Assembly: GCF_005047355.1 (NCBI RefSeq)
Contig: NZ_SUMC01000042.1
Span: 1-64,000 of the forward strand
DNA length: 64,000 nt
Origin: Actinacidiphila oryziradicis
GTDB taxonomy: Bacteria; Actinomycetota; Actinomycetes; Streptomycetales; Streptomycetaceae
Reading direction: 5' to 3'
Shown: positions 52,770-60,442 of the stretch, piece by piece
How the letters are laid out: every line of letters starts with the position of its first letter
Numbering within the stretch: the first letter of the stretch is position 1
Position numbers and translations under genes: made by a program
The notes under the pieces: generated by a model
Told to the model about the DNA's origin: nothing
Database searches by the model: none
The model's input: the letters and a program-made list of their open reading frames with translations, nothing else

Positions 52770-53030
52770 ATGACCGCCGATCACTCCCACGCCCCGTACA
52801 CCTTCCAAGCCGGCCCGCGCGCTCTGGCGGACCTGCGTGCGCTCATGCCGGGACGCGTCCCCGCCGCCGCGGCGCGAAGCGGCGGACTTCCGGTGCCGGG
52901 TCCCGGGCTCGCGGTGGCCGGTGAAGGGCGCGCGGGGACGGGAGCGCCGACGGGGGCCCCGCCCGACCGCGCGTCCCGCCGACTGCCGCAGTGGGCCACC
53001 CGCCGCGCCGAACAGGAGAACGGCCGATGA
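52770..53030 (+). CDS. Small hypothetical protein next to the IS element
   Basis: An 86-residue protein (HAPYTFQAGPRALADLRALM; SRRLPQWATRRAEQENGR), Ala/Gly/Pro-rich, no motif. ATG at 52770; the stop overlaps the next ATG (ATGA at 53027-53030), so the two were a coupled pair. It may itself be a rest of a longer gene truncated on the IS side; the frame extends upstream to 52587 without a start of good quality. Confidence 0.5.
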   Translation: MTADHSHAPYTFQAGPRALADLRALMPGRVPAAAARSGGLPVPGPGLAVAGEGRAGTGAPTGAPPDRASRRLPQWATRRAEQENGR

Positions 53031-53180
53031 GCCATGCCCCCCGCGACACCGACGCCCTGCGACAGGCCCTCGCCGAGAACCGCGACGAACCGGAGGGCCC
53101 GGCGCGCAACGCCGGTGCCGAGCTGCTCGTCCAGCAGGCCGAGACAACCGGCGATGCCCCGCTGCTGGTCGACACCCTGT
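53027..53180 (+). pseudogene. N-terminal fragment of a TPR-type protein
   Basis: From the ATGA overlap the frame gives DTDALRQALAENRDEPEGPA, RNAGAELLVQQAETTGDAPL and LVDTL, the beginning of an actinobacterial TPR-repeat protein usually several hundred residues long. At about 53181 it runs into antisense of a nitrilase fragment and stops at 53210-53212. The remainder is lost, so not functional. Confidence 0.6.
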
Positions 53181-53193
53181 TGTCACCGTGGGG

Positions 53194-53508
53194 CGGGAAG
53201 TGCCGGTCGTAGCAGATGTAGACGCCCACCTCGCCGACCGCGGTGTCGAACACCGGCACCGCGATGACCATGCTGAGCTCCTTGGCAGGCGCCTGCATCC
53301 GTACGATCGTCGGACCGTCCGGTACCGGTTCCGCCCACCGGTAGTGCTCGGGTTCCTGGACCTGGCAGAAGTACGGCGCGTTGAGGACCTCCTGGAAGCC
53401 GATGATCTGCGCCCCCTGCGGCGCCGCCTCCCGGGCGTATCGCTCGTGCAGTTCGGTCATCGACTCCTTGTCGCCGGTCCACTTGGTCTGGACGAGCGCC
53501 GCGCGCAC
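53194..53508 (-). pseudogene. Nitrilase-superfamily (beta-ureidopropionase-like) fragment
   Basis: The GTG at 53506-53508 opens AALVQTKWTGDKESMTELHE, AAPQGAQIIGFQEVLNAPYF (catalytic Glu region), DGPTIVRMQAPAKELSMVI and then directly PVFDTAVGEVGVYICYDRHFP with the catalytic Cys. The middle of the normal protein (the strand and Lys-bearing segment between MVIVLPV and PVFDT, around 45 residues) is missing and it is cut after HFP. Internal deletion plus 3' truncation; dead gene. The lost part adjoins the TPR fragment. Confidence 0.72.
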
Positions 53509-53728
53509 GATTCGATTCCCTGGCTCCGGATCGCTGTTCCGGCAAGGCGCGGAGGGAGAATTCCTGCGGGGAGTCCGCGCGGTCAGCGAGCGCGGGATCG
53601 GCGCGAGGCGCCGATGCCTCACGCGCGTGGGTCACGTCACACAGGTGGGCGCGAACGGCTGGGAACTCCGGTGGGACGCCATCAGTTGCACAGGACGGGC
53701 CGGAGCACACAGCCGGCCCGGCCAAGAC

Positions 53729-53763
53729 GGCTCCGACCGGGTACCCCCGTCCCGGTCGGAGCC
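53729..53763. terminator. Terminator downstream of the purine permease
   Basis: Perfect 13-bp stem GGCTCCGACCGGG (53729-53741) and CCCGGTCGGAGCC (53751-53763), loop of 9, followed on the + strand by TTT. It lies 16 bases past the 3' end of the minus-strand permease gene (53779). Confidence 0.75.
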
Positions 53764-53778
53764 TTTGGCTGTCGCGGG

Positions 53779-55227
53779 CTATCTGACGCCCAGCAGCTGC
53801 TCGACCGGATCGATCGCGAAATACACCAGGAAAAGCGCCGAGGTGGCCCACAGCAGCCAGTGCACCTCACGGGCCTTGCCGAGTACGGCCTTGAGCACCA
53901 CGTAGGCGAGGAATCCGGCGCCGATGCCGTTGGTGATGGAGTACGTGAACGGCATCACCGCGATCGTCAGGAACGCGGGGACCGCGATCTCGTACTTGTC
54001 CCAGTCGATGTGCCGCACGTGCGTCATCATCAGGAAGCCGACCGCGACGAGTGCCGGAGCGGCGGCCTGCAACGGCACGATGGTCAGCAGCGGGCTGAGG
54101 AAGAGCGCGACGGCGAACAGCCCACCGGTGATCACATTGGCGAAGCCGGTGCGGGCACCCTCGCCGACTCCGGAGGCCGATTCGATGAAGGCGGTGTTGG
54201 AGGAGGCGGAGGCGGCGCCGCCCGCGACGGCCGCGGCACCGTCGATCAGCAGCACCCGGCCGAGGTTGGGCACATTGCCCTCTTCGTCCAGCAGCCCGGC
54301 CTCGGCGCTGATGCCGACGATGGTGCCCATGGCGTCGAAGAAGTCCGACAGCACCAGGGTGAAGATCAGCAGCACCACGGTGATCGCCGAGGTTCTGCTG
54401 AACGCCCCGAAGAGACTGAAGTGTCCGACGAGGCCGAAGTCCGGCGTGGAGAAGACGTCACTGGGGAGCTTCGGTGTCGTCAGGCCCCAGCTCTTGATGT
54501 CGGCGATGGAGTTGATGATGATCGCGAGGATGGTCATCGCCACGATGCTGATCAGAATCGCGCCTTTCACTCTGCGCGCGAGCAGGGCGATGGTCAGCAG
54601 CACGCCGAGGCAGAAGACCAGTATCGGCCACCCCGACAGGGTTCCGCTGCCGCCCAGTTGCACGGGCACGGTCGTGTTCGAGACATCCGGGACACGGGTC
54701 ACGAAGCCGGCGTCGACGAAGCCGATGAAGGCGATGAACAGGCCGATGCCGACGCTGATCGCCTGTTTCAGCGGTGTCGGAATCGCGCGCATGATCGCCT
54801 CACGGAGGCCGGTGACCACCAGGACGCAGATGAGCAGGCCTTCGAGGACAACGAGTCCCATCGCGTCGGGCCAGCTCATGAGCGGAGCCAGCTGGAAGGC
54901 CACCACTGCGTTCAGGCCCAGCCCCGCCGCGATCGCCAGTGGCAGATTGCCTCCCAGGCCCATGATCACGGTCATCACAGCCGCCGCCAGGGCGGTGGAG
55001 GTGGCAAGTTGGCCGGTGGAGAGCGAGTGCCCGAACTTGTCCTTTGCGCTACCGAGGATGATCGGGTTCAGCACGAGGATGTACGCCATCGTAAAGAAGG
55101 TGGCGAATCCGCCACGTATCTCACGGGCGAGGGTCGAGCCGCGCTCGGCGATCCGGAAGTAGCGGTCGAGCTGACTGCCAGGTGTGGGAGGTGGAACCTT
55201 CGCCGTGTCAGCGGGCTGGGCGGGCAT
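53779..55227 (-). CDS. NCS2/AzgA-type purine permease
   Basis: The 482-residue protein has about 13 spans and AzgA-type motifs: AEIRGGFATFFTMAYILVLN pattern (TFFTMAYILVLNP), PLAIAAGLGLNAVVAFQL, SDFFDAMGTIVGISAEAGL and ASASSNTAFIESASGVGEGA. Such permeases import hypoxanthine, guanine or adenine by proton symport. It is divergent from the GntR regulator, 380 bp away, with a dre-like palindrome between; this suggests that purine uptake is controlled by a GntR/HutC protein. Good terminator follows. Confidence 0.92.
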   Translation of the reverse strand: MPAQPADTAKVPPPTPGSQLDRYFRIAERGSTLAREIRGGFATFFTMAYILVLNPIILGSAKDKFGHSLSTGQLATSTALAAAVMTVIMGLGGNLPLAIAAGLGLNAVVAFQLAPLMSWPDAMGLVVLEGLLICVLVVTGLREAIMRAIPTPLKQAISVGIGLFIAFIGFVDAGFVTRVPDVSNTTVPVQLGGSGTLSGWPILVFCLGVLLTIALLARRVKGAILISIVAMTILAIIINSIADIKSWGLTTPKLPSDVFSTPDFGLVGHFSLFGAFSRTSAITVVLLIFTLVLSDFFDAMGTIVGISAEAGLLDEEGNVPNLGRVLLIDGAAAVAGGAASASSNTAFIESASGVGEGARTGFANVITGGLFAVALFLSPLLTIVPLQAAAPALVAVGFLMMTHVRHIDWDKYEIAVPAFLTIAVMPFTYSITNGIGAGFLAYVVLKAVLGKAREVHWLLWATSALFLVYFAIDPVEQLLGVR

Positions 55228-55512
55228 GGAACTCCTCGGTTTTCAACAGTAAGTCAACTTTGGCGCTCCGGGGATTGTGTACGCGCCGTGGGTCCTCCAG
55301 GTTTTCGGCATGTTTCCTCGTGTTAACGAAACCATGCGTACATAAGACGATGGCGGCTTGCCTCGGCACCGCCGAACTCACTGCCGGAGCCGTCCATTGC
55401 TGTGCGGCTCGCGGCCCGCCGGTAACGCGCGGCACTGTGCGCGTGGGGTGACGAGGCCTGCGGATCGCCGACGATCTGTCCGCGCTGTACGGGGTCGGCC
55501 CGCGCGGCGCGT

Positions 55513-55528
55513 ATTGGTCTTGACCAAG
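55513..55528. promoter_or_regulatory. dre-like GntR/HutC operator
   Basis: TTGGTC (55514-55519), spacer TT, GACCAA (55522-55527): a perfect dyad differing at one base from the DasR core TGGTCTAGACCA. It is 80 bp before the GntR start and about 290 bp before the permease start. Bound by DasR or by the local GntR. Confidence 0.6.
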
Positions 55529-55607
55529 TCGGACGCCCGGGCCTATCGTCGCGTAGTAGTGCAAGGACCTTTAATAAATACTGATGCGGAAAAGACCGGA
55601 GGACAGG

Positions 55608-56381
55608 GTGGCGACGACACAGCTCGAGCCGGTGCAGGAGCCCAAGTACTGGCACCTCAAGACCGTCCTCCAGGAGGCGCTCGACTCCGAATTCTCGGTC
55701 GGTGAGATCCTGCCCAATGAGCGTGACCTCGCGGCTCGTTTCGGAGTGGCCCGGGCCACCCTCCGGCAGGCGCTGGAACAGCTGGAGCTGGAAGGACGCC
55801 TCCAGCGCCGCCGTGGCGTCGGCACCACCGTCGCCCCGCCCCGGATGGGCATCGCTGTCGGCACTACCGGTGCGTCAGAGGGCGCGTGGCCGGGTAGCGG
55901 CAGCGAGTCGTGGCGCACGGTCGGCTGCGCGGAAGCCGTCCCGCCCGCCGCTGTCGCCGCGGTTCTCGGCACCGGCACGGACGAGCTGGTGCACACCGTC
56001 CGCCGGGTGCGGATGATGCAGGGCCAGTCCGTCGCCACCGAACTGATCTTTGTGCCGTCGGGGTCCGTGCCCGCTCTGCCCGCGCTGCTCACCCCGGCGG
56101 CGCACGCCCCCGCCGTCCTGCGCGAGCTGCACGCCATGGCCCTGGAGAGCGAGGACCGAGCCGTGGAGCTGGGCTCCGCCCGCGCCGAGGACGCCAAGCA
56201 GCTCGATCGGCTGCCCGGCGCGCCCGTCCTGGTCGTCACCACCCGTTACCGCACGGGCCAAGGCGTTGCCGCGGTGTCCGTGGCCACGTACCGGGCCGAC
56301 ACCTGCCGGCTCACGTTCGGCGAGACGGGCACGGTGCAGATCAGCCACCACGAGCAGGAGGAGCGCCGCGAGGCCTCCTGA
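55608..56381 (+). CDS. GntR/HutC-family regulator
   Basis: N-terminal winged helix (LKTVLQEALDSEFSVGEILP, NERDLAARFGVARATLRQAL, LEGRLQRRRGVGTTVA) and C-terminal UTRA effector domain (VPPAAVAAVLGTGTDELVHT, VRRVRMMQGQSVATELIFVP). Family as DasR, which senses amino-sugar phosphates. The GTG at 55608 has GGAGGACAGG ahead. The dre-like site upstream and the divergent purine permease hint at its targets. Ligand unknown. Confidence 0.9.
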   Translation: MATTQLEPVQEPKYWHLKTVLQEALDSEFSVGEILPNERDLAARFGVARATLRQALEQLELEGRLQRRRGVGTTVAPPRMGIAVGTTGASEGAWPGSGSESWRTVGCAEAVPPAAVAAVLGTGTDELVHTVRRVRMMQGQSVATELIFVPSGSVPALPALLTPAAHAPAVLRELHAMALESEDRAVELGSARAEDAKQLDRLPGAPVLVVTTRYRTGQGVAAVSVATYRADTCRLTFGETGTVQISHHEQEERREAS

Positions 56382-56411
56382 CCTGGCCGGCGGCGATCCC
56401 GTCGGCTGCCG

Positions 56412-58019
56412 TCAGTACAAGTGCCCTGTGTTCGCGTCCGATGCCCCCGCCCGGCCGGTCGGCACGGGGGCGGGGTGCCCTTCGCACCGCACATCCGCGT
56501 CGTCCACTGTTCCTTTGACGAGGTAGCGGTCGACCGATGCGCTGACGCACGGGTTCCAGATGCTGACCAACCCGTGCGAACCCGCGCCGGTCTCGGTGAT
56601 CAGCCGCGACCCGGGCAGCCTGCTGTGCAGCTCCAGCGCACCCTCGTACGGGGTCGCGGCGTCGCGATCCGACTGGAGGATCAGTACCGGCGGCAGATCC
56701 GAACCCTCCGGCACCCCGACATCCACCGGGTGCCCCGCCGGGACCGGCCAGTAGGCGCAGGGCAGGTTCAGCCAGGCGTTGGCCCAGGTCTCGAACGGAT
56801 ACCGCTTGGCGACCCGCGAGTTGTCGCGATGCCACACCCGCCAGTCACGCGGCCAGTCCGAGTCGCCGCACTCCACGGCCAGGTACGCCGCGTCACCGTT
56901 CTCCGCCGACTTGGCCGCCTTGGAAGTGGACGTGGTGGTCGCGATCAGCGCCTTCGCGTTCCCGTCAAGATAGCTGGCCAGCAGATGGGCGAACGGCACC
57001 CACTCCTGGTCGTAGTACGCGGCCTGCACCGCCGCGCTGTGCAGTTGACCGGCCCCGGCTCTGCTTCCCGCCGGGTGCTTGCCGAGTTGCCGGGCCGCCC
57101 GGTCGAACGACGCCTGCACCCGCTCAGGCGTCGAGCCGAGCCGGTACACCCGGTCGTACCGGGCCGCCCATGCCTTCCAGTCCGCCCAGCGGCTTTCGAA
57201 CGCCACGTCCTGCACAAGGTTGGCGCCGTACCAGATGCCGCGCGGATCCGGGTTCACCACACTGTCCGTGACCATGCGCCGCACATGGGAGGGGAAGAGA
57301 GTGGCGTAAACCGCCCCCAGATAGGTGCCGTACGACACGCCGAAGTAATTGAGCCGCTTTTCGTGCAATGCGGCCCGGATCACATCGAGGTCGCGCGCCA
57401 TGTCCGCCGTCGTCATGTGCGCCAGCAGCTCGCCCGCGCGCCGCGCGCACCCCTCCGCCATGCTCTGCGCCGCCAGCTGCCTCATCTGCAGCACCGCGGC
57501 CGTGGGACGGCGCGGATCGGCGGTCGGTGCGCGCTGGTGGTCGGCCGGCTTCTCACAGGAGAGCGGTGCGGAGTAACCGACGCCACGCGGGTCGAATCCC
57601 ACCAGATCGTACGCGTCGGCCGCCGCGGCCCAGATCCTACGGGTGGGCTGGGGCGCCCCGGGGACGCCGACCAGCGGAAACCACAGGCCGGACCCACCAG
57701 GACCACCCGGGTTGAACACGAGCGCGCCCTGCCGCCGGCCCGGCCGCCCGGCCGCCCGGAGCCGGCTCACCAACAGCTTGATCGTGGGCCCGTCGGGCAG
57801 CTCGTAGTCCACCGGCACCGTCACCCGGCCGCACTGGACCGGAGCCTTCAGGCCGCTGTCCGCGGGACACGCGCCGAAGCGGATCCCCGCGGTCCGCGCC
57901 CGTCCGGCCGCCAGCACGGCACCGGCCGGTGCCTGGTCCGCGGCACGGGCGGTAGCCGGTGTGGCCGGTGCTCCCGCCGCCAGCGCCAGCGACACGATCG
58001 GAATCACTGCTCGCCGCAC
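56412..58019 (-). CDS. Secreted TAP-type tripeptidyl aminopeptidase (alpha/beta hydrolase)
   Basis: A signal peptide (RRAVIPIVSLALAAGAPATP), then the alpha/beta hydrolase: oxyanion FNPGGPGGSGLW, nucleophile elbow YFGVSYGTYLGAVY (Ser), Asp in ILQSDRDAATPYEG and His in TGAGSHGLVSIW, with the C-terminal TAP-type domain. Streptomyces TAPs cut tripeptides from secreted proteins. The GTG at 58017-58019 is preferred because it begins the signal peptide; the longer frame from 58070 is possible. Confidence 0.9.
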   Translation of the reverse strand: MRRAVIPIVSLALAAGAPATPATARAADQAPAGAVLAAGRARTAGIRFGACPADSGLKAPVQCGRVTVPVDYELPDGPTIKLLVSRLRAAGRPGRRQGALVFNPGGPGGSGLWFPLVGVPGAPQPTRRIWAAAADAYDLVGFDPRGVGYSAPLSCEKPADHQRAPTADPRRPTAAVLQMRQLAAQSMAEGCARRAGELLAHMTTADMARDLDVIRAALHEKRLNYFGVSYGTYLGAVYATLFPSHVRRMVTDSVVNPDPRGIWYGANLVQDVAFESRWADWKAWAARYDRVYRLGSTPERVQASFDRAARQLGKHPAGSRAGAGQLHSAAVQAAYYDQEWVPFAHLLASYLDGNAKALIATTTSTSKAAKSAENGDAAYLAVECGDSDWPRDWRVWHRDNSRVAKRYPFETWANAWLNLPCAYWPVPAGHPVDVGVPEGSDLPPVLILQSDRDAATPYEGALELHSRLPGSRLITETGAGSHGLVSIWNPCVSASVDRYLVKGTVDDADVRCEGHPAPVPTGRAGASDANTGHLY

Positions 58020-58164
58020 GCGGATCGTCCTCTCCTCGGCCGCCGCCCCGGAGGCGGGGCGGTCGGGCACGGTCTACGTCGAGAGGAATCGTCGGCTGGT
58101 CGGACAAGCAGCCAAAACAGGCGTGCCGGTCAGCGGCCGGTAATTCGCCCGAATGGGCAGGGGT

Positions 58165-59340
58165 TCAGCGGCGCGCCAACGGGGCCTGCTCCACCGCGAA
58201 CAGCTGCTCCTCCACATGGTCCAGCGCCAGCCGCAGCGCGCCCGTCGCGATCACCCCCTCGCCCAGCGCGGACAGCGCCACCTCCGGCGGCCGCAAGCAG
58301 TAGAGCGCCAGCTGTTCGCGCAGCGGCTCCAGTACGCCGTCCAGTCCCGCCGCCCACCCGCCTACCACCACCAACTCCGGGTCGATGGCCAGCACCAGCG
58401 CCGCGACATCGTGCACCAGCCGCCGCAGAAAGCGGTTCACGGCCTCCAGGGCCTGCGGATCGCCCTCCTTGGCGAGCGCGAACACCCGCGCCACCGCTCC
58501 TTCGTCCAGCGGATGGAGGGGGGTGCCGGTGGTCGACAGCAGATGCTCCGGAGTCACCTCCCGGCCCAGCAGATGCAGGGCCCCGATCTCGCCCGCCGCC
58601 CCGCCGAAGCCGCGGTGCAGCCGGCCGCCGATCAGCGAACCCGCGCCGGGGCTCAGCCCAGCCAGTACGAAGACGGCGTCATCGGTCCCCACCGCCGCAC
58701 CCTGCCAGTGCTCCGCCACGACCGCCACGTTCGCGTCGTTCTCCACCAGCACCGGACATCGGAACGAACGCTGCAGACGTTCCCCGAGCGGCAGCCCGGT
58801 CCAGCCCGGCAGCGCCGTGCACAGCCGCACCACGCCGTCCGCCTCCACAATGCCGGGGGTGCCGACGCCGACCGCCCACAGCGTGCCGCGCGCCACCGAG
58901 GACCTGCGAAGCAGCTCCGCGACAGTGCCCCGGACCCGCTCCAGCCGCTCCTCCGCCGAGGCCGACTCATCCACGTCATGCCGGTGCGAGCCCAGGGGCG
59001 TTCCGCTCAGGTCGGACAGCACCGCCCGCACCTGGTGCGCCCCCACCTCGATCCCCAGCAGATGCCCCGCCTCCGCATGGAACCGGAATCTGCGAGCCGG
59101 CCGGCCCTGTTTCCGCGCGTCAGCGGGGTCCGGCGGCACCTCCACCACCAGGCCCGACTCCGCCAGGCCCTCGATGACACCCTCGACCGTCGGCCGAGAC
59201 AGCCCGGTGACCCTCATCAGCTCGGTCAGGCTGGGGGTCTCCGCGTCGCGCAGGGCATGCAGCACCACCGCGGAATTGATCCGCCTGAGCAGGGACGGGT
59301 CCCCCCCGGTGAACCGCCCCAATGTGAGTCCTCCCAGCAT
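58165..59340 (-). CDS. ROK-family transcriptional regulator
   Basis: The N-terminal HTH (INSAVVLHALRDAETPSLTE, MRVTGLSRPTVEGVIEGLAE) and the ROK kinase-like domain (HLLGIEVGAHQVRAVLSDLS; VGVGTPGIVEADG; VENDANVAVVAEHWQG; AGSLIGGRLHRGFGGAAGEI). The zinc motif CxCGxxGCxE of sugar-binding ROKs is absent after AGEIGALHLL. It should bind a sugar or derivative and control operons. ATG at 59338-59340; TACAAT (minus strand, 59360-59365) is the -10 box. Tandem 11-bp repeats lie upstream at 59416-59461. Confidence 0.9.
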   Translation of the reverse strand: MLGGLTLGRFTGGDPSLLRRINSAVVLHALRDAETPSLTELMRVTGLSRPTVEGVIEGLAESGLVVEVPPDPADARKQGRPARRFRFHAEAGHLLGIEVGAHQVRAVLSDLSGTPLGSHRHDVDESASAEERLERVRGTVAELLRRSSVARGTLWAVGVGTPGIVEADGVVRLCTALPGWTGLPLGERLQRSFRCPVLVENDANVAVVAEHWQGAAVGTDDAVFVLAGLSPGAGSLIGGRLHRGFGGAAGEIGALHLLGREVTPEHLLSTTGTPLHPLDEGAVARVFALAKEGDPQALEAVNRFLRRLVHDVAALVLAIDPELVVVGGWAAGLDGVLEPLREQLALYCLRPPEVALSALGEGVIATGALRLALDHVEEQLFAVEQAPLARR

Positions 59341-59415
59341 TGTGCGTGTGTGTGGGCGGATTGTACCTGTCGGTGTCGTACGGGCGAACACCGGCTGCCC
59401 GCCACAGCTGGGACC

Positions 59416-59461
59416 CTAGCCGAAGGGGATTTAACGGGGACCTAAGGGGGGTTTAACGGGG
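59416..59461. repeat. Tandem 11-bp direct repeats, PHO-box-like operator
   Basis: ATTTAACGGGG (59429-59439), ACCTAAGGGGG (59440-59450), GTTTAACGGGG (59451-59461), preceded by a weaker TAGCCGAAGGGG-type copy. On the minus strand these read GTTAAAC/GTTAAAT units of one helical turn, similar in period and partly in sequence to Streptomyces PhoP direct-repeat units. Located between the ROK gene and the gene at 59497. Confidence 0.45.
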
Positions 59462-59496
59462 GCTCAAGTGTCGTACCAGCGCGGTCTACTGGACGC

Positions 59497-59889
59497 ATGG
59501 ACCTCGCCGCCCACCTCAGCGCCATCGACCTGCTGCGCGCCCGTCCCGGCTGCCACATCACCGACCTCCAGATCAGTGAGGATTTCTGGGAGGACGACGA
59601 CAGCCGCCGGCCCCGGGCGCGGGACGACTTCGGGGCCGGCTGCCAGGCCCTCGTCGATCTGCTCACCGAGCGCTGGGGCGAGCCGGAGGTGCTCGACCTG
59701 GGCGGCCACCTGGAGCAGCTCGTGGCGGGCGAGCGTGTCGCGCCGCCGCTCAATGCGCTGTGCGGTTACGTCCCCGAGCTGTACCTCTGGCGGCCGGACG
59801 GCCGCTGGACAGCGATAGGCGTCGGACAGGGGGGCGAGGAGCTGCCGTTCCAGCTGGTCGCCGCGGTATCGGACGGTGATCCCCGCTAG
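59497..59889 (+). CDS. Hypothetical protein
   Basis: The 130-residue protein (LSAIDLLRARPGCHITDLQI; DLGGHLEQLVAGERVAPPLN; LWRPDGRWTAIGVGQGGEEL) is acidic and soluble, no motif. It resembles small conserved Streptomyces proteins by composition. ATG without Shine-Dalgarno. Repeats 35 bp upstream may control it. Function unknown. Confidence 0.65.
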   Translation: MDLAAHLSAIDLLRARPGCHITDLQISEDFWEDDDSRRPRARDDFGAGCQALVDLLTERWGEPEVLDLGGHLEQLVAGERVAPPLNALCGYVPELYLWRPDGRWTAIGVGQGGEELPFQLVAAVSDGDPR

Positions 59890-60024
59890 GCCCTGTCTGA
59901 CAAATAGGCGCCGGCCGCCCGGAGGGCGGGCCCCGTGGGGGCTGGTGCGTGCGATCGCGAGGCGGAGGATCGGCGTCGTCTTTCGTAGCCGGGCTACTCG
60001 GGCGACTCGACAACACAGCGAGCG
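59889..60024. mobile_element. Possible IS end remnant
   Basis: Starts with GGCCCTGTCTGACAAAT (59889-59905), resembling the terminal inverted repeats of IS5-type elements of Streptomyces. The following 120 bp carry no coding sense and end where likeness to mug begins. No second terminal repeat was found on the other side. Confidence 0.35.
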
Positions 60025-60388
60025 TCCGTACTCCTCGGCCATGGTGGCGGCCGTCCAGTGGGCGTTGAGCCCGCTCGGGTTGGGCAGCGCCCAAATCCGG
60101 GTCGGCCCGATCATGCGCTCCTGCGGGCCGATCCGCGCCTGCCGGTCGGCGAAGGCCACCCTGTACGCGGTGACGCCGACCACCGCGAGCCAGCGCGGCT
60201 CGTACTGCCGCACCGTCTCCACCAGGATCGCGCCGCCCTCGCGCAGTTCCTCCTGGGAGAGCTCGTCGGCGCGCGCGGTGGCCCGTGCCGCGACATTGGT
60301 GATGCCCAGGCCGTACGAGAGCAGTTCGTGCTGCTCGGACGGCCTGAGCTGCCGTGGTGTGAAGCCGGAGATGTGCAGCACCGGCCAT
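60025..60388 (-). pseudogene. mug: Mug (G/T mismatch uracil-DNA glycosylase) remnant
   Basis: The minus strand gives WPVLHISGFTPRQLRPSEQH, ELLSYGLGITNVAARATARA, PRWLAVVGVTAYRVAFADRQ and WALPNPSGLNAHWTAATMAE, the middle and C-terminal parts of Mug, including the NPSGLN-type motif. The N-terminal catalytic segment (GINPG motif) is missing: an inverted repeat sits at 60389-60425 in its place. The end after MAEEYG is replaced by foreign sequence. Not functional. Confidence 0.75.
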
Positions 60389-60425
60389 GGGGGCACCTCC
60401 CAGACGGAGTCTTGGGAGGTTCCCC
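60389..60425. repeat. Long inverted repeat at the mug breakpoint
   Basis: GGGGGCACCTCCCAGAC (60389-60405), loop GGA, GTCTTGGGAGGTTCCCC (60409-60425): 14 of 17 pairs. Stem-loops beginning with GGGGGCACCTCCC are scattered in Streptomyces intergenic regions and might be small mobile or processing elements. Also near the purB 3' end. Confidence 0.55.
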
Positions 60426-60442
60426 GGGCGGGCGAAGTGGCG

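Noticed and set aside
56421-59177. 918-residue + strand ORF
   Set aside because: Antisense of the TAP peptidase and ROK genes; Arg/Pro/Ala-rich shadow without domains.
59464-60396. 310-residue minus strand ORF including Mug sequence
   Set aside because: Only the first 120 residues resemble Mug; the rest is IS-like remnant and antisense of the 59497 gene.
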